From NCBI GenBank assembly GCA_964424345.1, contig CAYRIK010000016.1:1-37472 (forward strand): a stretch of DNA of 37,472 nucleotides, in the 5' to 3' direction. Below are positions 32,112-37,472 of the stretch, piece by piece; the stretch's first letter is position 1, and each line of letters opens with the position of its first letter. The DNA comes from RGIG6307 sp964424345 (GTDB taxonomy: Bacteria; Bacillota; Clostridia; Lachnospirales; Lachnospiraceae). The notes beneath the pieces are model-generated. The model did not search any database. It saw only the letters and a list, made by a program, of their open reading frames with translations, and was not told the DNA's origin. Position numbers and translations under genes: made by a program.

Positions 32112-34079
32112 ATGAAAAAGAAAATTTTAGCAGTAATGTTAAGCGCATCCATGATACTTGGAATGGCAGGCTGCGGCAATTCTAAAACCCCTTCTAATGA
32201 TGGAAACACAAATAATACAGTTGTGGAAAATACAGTCGTAGAAGGAGAAAATGCAGTATATCGTATGCTTTACAGCAGCGAAATCAGTACAATGAACTAT
32301 TTACGTTCCGGCAGTGAGGCAGATCAGATCGTTGCAGCAAATACAATCGATACATTGATCGAGTATGATTCTAAAGGAACAATGGTTCCAGGTCTTGCAG
32401 AAAGCTGGAGCTATGATGAGGCAACTATGACTTGGACATTCAAGCTTCGTGAAAATCAGAAGTGGTTGGATCATACAGGAGCTGTAGTAGCAGATGTGAC
32501 AGCACAGGACTTCGTAGATGCTATGAAGTATGTATTAGATCCTGTAAATAAGAGTGATACAGAATGGTTATTAGATGGTGTTATTTTAAACGCATCTGAT
32601 TATTATGCAGCATTAAGTGATGATGATGCATCCAATGACATCGCATTTGAAGAAGTAGGTGTAAAAGCAGTAGATGATGTGACACTTACATATACATTAG
32701 AAAAAGAAGTTCCTTACTTCCTTTCTATGCTTGGTTATGTATGTTTCATGCCAGCATATGGTCCTTTATTAGAGCAGACAGGAACAGAGTTTGCTACATC
32801 AGAAGATAAAATGTACTATTGTGGTGCATATTACCTTTCTAACTGGGAACCACAGGTTGAACATCGCTATGTAAAAAATGAAAACAACTGGGATGCAGAC
32901 AATGTATTCATTCAGGAAATCGTTAAAACTTACAATGCAGAAGAATCTACAATCGGTCCAGAAATGGCAAAACGTGGTCAGATTGACTACACAAGCCTTG
33001 GAGCTGATATTGTAGACAGCTGGATGAAGGGTTCTTCAACAAGCAATATGGTTTCTATGGAAAGAGCAAAAACATCATCTTCTTATTTCTACTGCTTTAA
33101 CTTCAACGTATACAAACTTGGAGATAATTGGCAGAGAAGTGACAGCAAAGAATATGCAATCGATGAGAAGTATGAACCATGGAATTGGGAAAAGGCTGTA
33201 AATAATGAGAACTTCCGTCAGTCCATTATGCATGCAGTAAACAGAGTAAATACTGTGTATGTAAATACAGGTGATTATTCTGAACCATCTGATTTAATTA
33301 TGAATACAATCACACCAACAAACAACATTGTTCGTAACGGTGCAGATGCATATACAACATTAGATCCATTTAAAAATATCCAGAGTGCAGATTTCTACAA
33401 TACTGATGAAGCACTTGCATACAAAGAAAAAGCAATTGCAGAATTAACAGCAGAAAATGCAAGCTTCCCTGTAAAGATGCTTGTTCGTTATAATCCATCT
33501 ACTACAAACTGGGAACAGGAATGTATCGTATTAGAACAGCAGTTAGAATCCGTTCTTGGTACAGATTATATTGATGTTATTGTAGAAGCAGGTCCAAGTG
33601 AAAACTTCTTAAGTACTGTTCGTCGTTCTTCTGACTATATGTTTATGAAGTGTAACTGGTCTGGTGACTATGCAGATCCTGAAACATGGGTAGAACCTTT
33701 CTATCAGAGAGACAACGGAGACGGCACATATCACAGAGGCGGTCGTTATGCATACCTTGCATATGCAGTATTAGACAACACTGCAAGTGCAGATACAGTA
33801 AAAGAATACTTTACTTTAGTAGAAGAAGCAAAGGCAATTACTGGAAACGATATGGAAGCAGAAAGATTTGAAGCATTTGCAAAGGCAGAAGCTCATTTGA
33901 TCGAGCATGCACTTGCTATCCCTTATGGTGTTTCTACAAGATCTTATGTTGTAAATAAATTAAATGTATTTGAAGGCCAGTATTCTCCATCTGGTGTAGC
34001 AAATCTTCGTTACAAGGGCATGAAGTTATATTCTAACTTTATTTCTATGGATGAGTACAATGCAAATATGAACAAATAG
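32112..34079 (+). CDS. oppA: Oligopeptide-binding lipoprotein of the ABC importer
   Basis: A 655-residue substrate-binding lipoprotein of the family 5 (OppA/DppA) group. The signal peptide MKKKILAVMLSASMIL ends in the lipobox LGMAGC, with Cys21 as the lipidated residue; a short Asn/Thr/Val linker follows, and the binding fold begins at AVYRMLYSSEISTMNYL. It is longer than most OppA proteins (about 540). Codon choice (AAC, GCA, CTT, CGT) suggests strong expression. Start ATG 32112 has GAGAGGAG upstream. Its position after the epimerase supports murein peptides as ligand; free oligopeptides cannot be excluded. Confidence 0.95.
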   Translation: MKKKILAVMLSASMILGMAGCGNSKTPSNDGNTNNTVVENTVVEGENAVYRMLYSSEISTMNYLRSGSEADQIVAANTIDTLIEYDSKGTMVPGLAESWSYDEATMTWTFKLRENQKWLDHTGAVVADVTAQDFVDAMKYVLDPVNKSDTEWLLDGVILNASDYYAALSDDDASNDIAFEEVGVKAVDDVTLTYTLEKEVPYFLSMLGYVCFMPAYGPLLEQTGTEFATSEDKMYYCGAYYLSNWEPQVEHRYVKNENNWDADNVFIQEIVKTYNAEESTIGPEMAKRGQIDYTSLGADIVDSWMKGSSTSNMVSMERAKTSSSYFYCFNFNVYKLGDNWQRSDSKEYAIDEKYEPWNWEKAVNNENFRQSIMHAVNRVNTVYVNTGDYSEPSDLIMNTITPTNNIVRNGADAYTTLDPFKNIQSADFYNTDEALAYKEKAIAELTAENASFPVKMLVRYNPSTTNWEQECIVLEQQLESVLGTDYIDVIVEAGPSENFLSTVRRSSDYMFMKCNWSGDYADPETWVEPFYQRDNGDGTYHRGGRYAYLAYAVLDNTASADTVKEYFTLVEEAKAITGNDMEAERFEAFAKAEAHLIEHALAIPYGVSTRSYVVNKLNVFEGQYSPSGVANLRYKGMKLYSNFISMDEYNANMNK

Positions 34080-34099
34080 TACAAAGAACAGGTACAACA

Positions 34100-34123
34100 G
34101 CAAAACCAGGCCCGAAGTTTTGC
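34100..34123 (+). promoter_or_regulatory. Hairpin between oppA and oppB
   Basis: GCAAAAC (34100-34106) pairs exactly with GTTTTGC (34117-34123) around a 10-base loop. No T run follows. Such hairpins often protect the mRNA of the abundant binding protein from decay relative to the permease genes. Confidence 0.5.
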
Positions 34124-34160
34124 AAATACACGACCACATATGAAATAGGAGAGAAAATAC

Positions 34161-35102
34161 ATGTTAAAATATTTAGCAAAACGTCTTGGGCGTTCCATGA
34201 TTTCACTATTTATTATTATTTCCATAGTATTTATTTTACTGCGTCAGATGCCAATCGAAGGTTATTTTTCTAACTTTGAAAAAATGACAGACCTTCAGAT
34301 TCAAAATGGTTTAGAGCAGCTTGGTTTAAACGACCCAATTCCAGTACAGCTTGGAAGATTCTGGTCAGACTTGCTGCATGGAGATTTAGGAACATCCATC
34401 ACTTACAGACAGGATGTTCCTGTAACGCAGATTATAGCAGAAAAAATTCCATATTCTATTAAGTTAGGTTCTATGGCTATTTTAGTATCTTTGATCCTTG
34501 GTATTCCAATGGGTGCTATGATGGCAAGATACAAAGGAAAATTCTTTGACAAATTTGGCACATTGTTTATCGTATTTATTCAGGCAGTACCTTCAGCAGT
34601 TTACTTCTTATTTATTCAGCTGTATGGTACCATCATTTTGGATATTCCGTTATTATTTGATGCCAATAATCCAAAAAGCTGGATTCTTCCGGTATTTTCT
34701 ATGTCTTTGGGCAACATTGCATATTACGCCATGTGGTTGAGAAGATACATGGTAGATGAATCCAACAAAGATTATGTAAAACTTGCAGTTGCAAAAGGTC
34801 TTTCAGGAAACAAAGTATTTTTTAAACATGTTTTTAGAAATGCGTTTGTTCCATTGATTCAGTATTTACCAACCTCTTTCTTAAATACAGTAATCGGTTC
34901 TATTTATATTGAATCTCTTTACAGTGTACCTGGTATGGGCGGTCTGCTTGTTCAGGTAATTAAAAAGAGTGATAATACGATGGTTCAGGCAATCGTTTTA
35001 TTGTATGCAACACTTGGTGTTATCGGTCTGTTGCTTGGTGACGTGCTTATGATCGCAATCGACCCTCGTATCAGCTTAAACAAAAAGGAGGAAGGCAGAT
35101 AA
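34161..35102 (+). CDS. oppB: Oligopeptide ABC transporter permease B
   Basis: A 313-residue inner membrane permease with six helices, first helix at about residues 13-28. The conserved cytosolic coupling block is ESNKDYVKLAVAKGLSGNKVFFKHVFRNAFVP (about 197-230), which docks to the ATPases. The periplasmic-side GLNDPIPVQLGRFWSDLLHGDLGTS is typical of OppB/DppB. Start ATG 34161 with AGGAGAG upstream. It is followed by oppC with the overlap TAATG. Confidence 0.95.
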   Translation: MLKYLAKRLGRSMISLFIIISIVFILLRQMPIEGYFSNFEKMTDLQIQNGLEQLGLNDPIPVQLGRFWSDLLHGDLGTSITYRQDVPVTQIIAEKIPYSIKLGSMAILVSLILGIPMGAMMARYKGKFFDKFGTLFIVFIQAVPSAVYFLFIQLYGTIILDIPLLFDANNPKSWILPVFSMSLGNIAYYAMWLRRYMVDESNKDYVKLAVAKGLSGNKVFFKHVFRNAFVPLIQYLPTSFLNTVIGSIYIESLYSVPGMGGLLVQVIKKSDNTMVQAIVLLYATLGVIGLLLGDVLMIAIDPRISLNKKEEGR

Positions 35103-36151
35103 TGGCAAAAACAATGAAAAACCAGATGTCTGCAAAGCTGGAGAATGCATTAGAAGCAGACTTAAAAGCAAAGTTATCTTCAGAAGAAGATAAGAGCAGT
35201 ACATATGCAAATTTATCAGAAGAAGAACTGTTTACATTTGCAGAATATAACGAAGAAGAAGCAGAAAAAACAGGCTACAGCAATTATTCTTATTGGAAAG
35301 CAACATTACAGGTATTCTTAAAAAATAAAACAGCAGTATTTTTACTGATCGTTATGGTTGCTATTTTGTTATTTACATTTATCCAGCCATATTTACCAGG
35401 TCAGTTAGATCCAAATCAAGTAAATGTTAATCCAAAGACTTTTATGCAGTATCGAAATGTACAGCCTGGAAATGACGGCTTCCTATTAGGTACCAATGCA
35501 ATCGGACAGGATTTATGGGCAAGAATATGGGCAGGTACCCGTACTTCTTTATTTATCGGTTTTACAGTTGCTTTGGTAGAGGCAGTACTTGGTATTACAA
35601 TGGGTATGTTATGGGGATATGTGCGTAAGTTGGATTTCTTCTTTACAGAACTTTATAATATTTTAGATAATATCCCACAGACATTGATTTTAATTTTAAT
35701 CTCTTATATGGTAACACCAAGTATTCAGTCTATGATTTTGGCGATGTGTCTTACAAGCTGGATACAGATGGCTCGTTTCATCCGTAATCAGATTATTATC
35801 ATTCGTGATAGAGATTACAACCTTGCCAGCAGATGTCTTGGTACTTCTACATTGAAAATCATTATGAAGAATCTGTTGCCATATTTGGTATCTATCATTA
35901 TGTTACGTATGGCACTTTCTATTCCAGCAGCGATTGGTAATGAAGTATTTATTACTTATATCGGTCTTGGACTTCCAAGTAATGTTGTTTCTCTTGGTCG
36001 TTTGATCAACGACGGACGAGAATTGATGATGAGTGCAGATTTAAGATATCAGTTGATTTTCCCTACAATCGTGTTATCTATTGTTACAATCTCATTTTAT
36101 ATTATTGGTAATGCTTTTTCTGATGCAGCAGATCCAAAGAACCACAAATAG
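35102..36151 (+). CDS. oppC: Oligopeptide ABC transporter permease C
   Basis: A 349-residue partner permease. A charged cytosolic N-terminus of about 70 residues (many Glu and Lys) precedes the first helix (about 79-99), longer than in most OppC proteins. The large outside loop contains LGTNAIGQDLWARIWAGTRTSL, a DppC/OppC hallmark, and the coupling block is RDRDYNLASRCLGTSTLKIIMKNLLP. Start ATG 35102 overlaps the oppB stop by one base, with GGAGG 8-12 bases upstream inside oppB. Confidence 0.95.
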   Translation: MAKTMKNQMSAKLENALEADLKAKLSSEEDKSSTYANLSEEELFTFAEYNEEEAEKTGYSNYSYWKATLQVFLKNKTAVFLLIVMVAILLFTFIQPYLPGQLDPNQVNVNPKTFMQYRNVQPGNDGFLLGTNAIGQDLWARIWAGTRTSLFIGFTVALVEAVLGITMGMLWGYVRKLDFFFTELYNILDNIPQTLILILISYMVTPSIQSMILAMCLTSWIQMARFIRNQIIIIRDRDYNLASRCLGTSTLKIIMKNLLPYLVSIIMLRMALSIPAAIGNEVFITYIGLGLPSNVVSLGRLINDGRELMMSADLRYQLIFPTIVLSIVTISFYIIGNAFSDAADPKNHK

Positions 36152-36159
36152 GAGGAAAC

Positions 36160-37206
36160 ATGGAACAGAAAGTGATTTTATCCGTAAAAAACTTAAATCT
36201 CGAATTTAATCTGCGCGGTCGTAAGCTTCATGCTCTTCGTGGTATTGATTTGGATGTATATGAAGGAGAAGCTATTGCAATCGTAGGAGAATCCGGAAGC
36301 GGAAAAAGTGTATTAAATAAGTGTTTTATGGGATTAACAGATAAAAATGGTACGATCACAGAAGGAAGTATCATGTTTAACGGTCTGGATCTTACAAAGA
36401 TGAAGCATGAAAAAGAATGGCTGGAAATCCGCGGTGGAGAAATTGCCATGATTATGCAGGATCCTATGACAAGTTTAAATCCATTAAAGACAATTGGAGC
36501 ACAGATTGCGGAAGCAGTAGCACTTCATCAGGGATTAAAGGGAGAAGAATTAAAGAAAAAGACATTACAGTACATTAAAGATGTCGGCATCACGAATCCT
36601 GAAAAACGTTATAATCAGTATCCACATGAATTTTCAGGCGGTATGAGACAGCGAGTTGTAATTGCAATCGCATTGGCATGTAATCCAAAGATTTTAATCT
36701 GTGATGAACCAACTACTGCGTTGGATGTAACTATTCAGGCACAGATTTTGAAATTGATCAAGGATATGAAAGAAAAATACAATCTGACTACAATATTTAT
36801 TACACACGACCTTGGTGTCGTAGCTAATATTGCAGACAGAGTAGCTGTTATGTATGCAGGTGATGTTATCGAAATCGGAACAGCAGAAGATATTTTCTAT
36901 GATGCAAAGCATCCATATACATGGGCATTATTATCTTCTCTTCCTCAGATTGGTGTAAAAGGAGAAGATTTATATACGATTCGAGGTACAGCACCAAACT
37001 TGTTCCAGAAAATACAGGGAGATGCCTTTGCTCCACGTAATCCACACGCATTAAAAATTGACTTTGTAAAGAGACCGCCTTATTTTGAGGTAAGCCCTAC
37101 ACATAAGGCAAAGACATGGCTGTTGGATGAAAAAGCACCAAAGGTAGAGCCTCCGGCTGTATTAGAAAAAATCAGAAGCGGAGGAATTGTAAATGGCAAC
37201 AGATAA
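36160..37206 (+). CDS. oppD: Oligopeptide ABC transporter ATPase D
   Basis: A 348-residue ATPase that powers the importer. Walker A GESGSGKS (43-50, Lys49), signature FSGGMRQR, Walker B ILICDEPTTALD and the switch His in ITHDLG are intact. The C-terminal oligopeptide-transporter tail (HPYTWALLSSLPQ then APNLFQ) is present, but the stretch that normally reads GCPFxPRC has GDAFAPRNPHALKI, so the cysteines that hold an iron-sulfur cluster in some homologues are absent. Start ATG 36160 with AGGAGG 5 bases upstream. It overlaps oppF by 14 bases. Confidence 0.95.
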   Translation: MEQKVILSVKNLNLEFNLRGRKLHALRGIDLDVYEGEAIAIVGESGSGKSVLNKCFMGLTDKNGTITEGSIMFNGLDLTKMKHEKEWLEIRGGEIAMIMQDPMTSLNPLKTIGAQIAEAVALHQGLKGEELKKKTLQYIKDVGITNPEKRYNQYPHEFSGGMRQRVVIAIALACNPKILICDEPTTALDVTIQAQILKLIKDMKEKYNLTTIFITHDLGVVANIADRVAVMYAGDVIEIGTAEDIFYDAKHPYTWALLSSLPQIGVKGEDLYTIRGTAPNLFQKIQGDAFAPRNPHALKIDFVKRPPYFEVSPTHKAKTWLLDEKAPKVEPPAVLEKIRSGGIVNGNR

Positions 37207-37472
37207 AAAAGAAGTATTGTTAGATGTCCGTAATCTGGAAGTATCTTTTGGACCAAAGAGCAAGCGTTTTGTAGCAGTAAAAAATGCAAATTTCCAGATT
37301 TATAAAGGTGAGACATTTGGTCTGGTAGGAGAATCAGGCTCTGGAAAGACTACTATCGGACGTGCCATTATGCGTATCAATCCAACTTCTGGCGGTGATA
37401 TTATTTATAAAGGCCAAAAGATCAATGGAAAGATTGATAAAGAATTGGATAAAAAGGTAATCAAGGAAATTC
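37193..37472 (+). CDS. oppF: Oligopeptide ABC transporter ATPase F (3' truncated by window)
   Basis: The second ATPase of the importer, cut by the right edge after about 93 codons. Walker A is GESGSGKT (46-53, Lys52), in the OppF order with FGLVGESGSGKTTIGRAIMRI. The start ATG 37193 lies inside oppD with GGAGG 8 bases upstream, in a different frame. Function follows from the operon: oppA-B-C-D-F. Confidence 0.93.
   Translation, partial: MATDKKEVLLDVRNLEVSFGPKSKRFVAVKNANFQIYKGETFGLVGESGSGKTTIGRAIMRINPTSGGDIIYKGQKINGKIDKELDKKVIKEI

Noticed and set aside
1..37472. CRISPR arrays, tRNA or rRNA genes, insertion sequences, prophage, toxin-antitoxin pairs
   Set aside because: No regular direct repeats, cloverleaf sequences, transposase or integrase motifs were seen on either strand.

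Overview
The window reads as a stretch of chromosome from an anaerobic, endospore-forming, low-G+C member of the Firmicutes, most likely a gut Lachnospiraceae or close clostridial relative. The base composition is AT-rich. There is a class III (oxygen-sensitive) ribonucleotide reductase with its activase, several sporulation genes (yqfC, yqfD, spoIVA, a spoVAF-like gene, a bofC-like gene), a cytosolic GH29 fucosidase and an oligopeptide importer. I see no tRNA, rRNA, CRISPR array, insertion sequence, phage gene or integrase. Every gene I can support lies on the + strand, so the region looks like core leading-strand chromosome rather than a mobile island. No gap between genes exceeds 300 bases; the longest (25133-25373) holds a terminator and the control region of nrdD.

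Layout. (1) 1-4551: 3' part of a CorC/HlyC-type CBS-domain membrane protein, yebC, and a glycosyltransferase pair (a GT2 enzyme plus a polytopic partner). (2) 4570-12155: terminator and inverted repeat, then a TepA-like ClpP-fold protease, a DNA translocase of the FtsK/SpoIIIE family, folD, two membrane proteins with N-terminal zinc ribbons, and rlmH. (3) 12178-14144: promoter, GH29 fucosidase and an overlapping PHP phosphatase. (4) 14139-18823: the conserved yqfC-yqfD-phoH-ybeY cluster followed by a polytopic membrane protein. (5) 18889-22556: BofC-like protein, two FAD oxidoreductases and a YnzC/DUF896 protein. (6) 22578-25132: spoIVA, a 52-residue membrane protein behind a structured leader, and a YjjG-like HAD phosphatase. 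(7) 25192-28545: tandem NrdR boxes driving nrdD-nrdG-dut, a deoxynucleotide supply operon. (8) 28614-30105: a spoVAF-like gene whose ribosome site lies in a 15-bp hairpin. (9) 30118-37472: a perfect-consensus promoter with a palindromic operator candidate driving a cytosolic beta-lactamase-fold hydrolase, an L-Ala-D/L-Glu epimerase and an OppABCDF importer, cut by the right edge.

How it fits together. Region 9 is best read as a murein-peptide import and recycling operon, functionally parallel to Bacillus ykfABCD but with a different hydrolase. Sporulation genes are scattered singly. Several carry compartment-specific promoter candidates that agree with their expected timing: sigma-E for yqfC and spoIVA, sigma-F/G for the bofC-like and spoVAF-like genes. 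The most interesting points are the hydrolase-epimerase-importer operon, the spoVAF hairpin with a promoter candidate nested inside it, the apparently leaderless yqfC, and the small membrane protein with its leader. All promoter and function calls are from reading the sequence by eye, without database searches.
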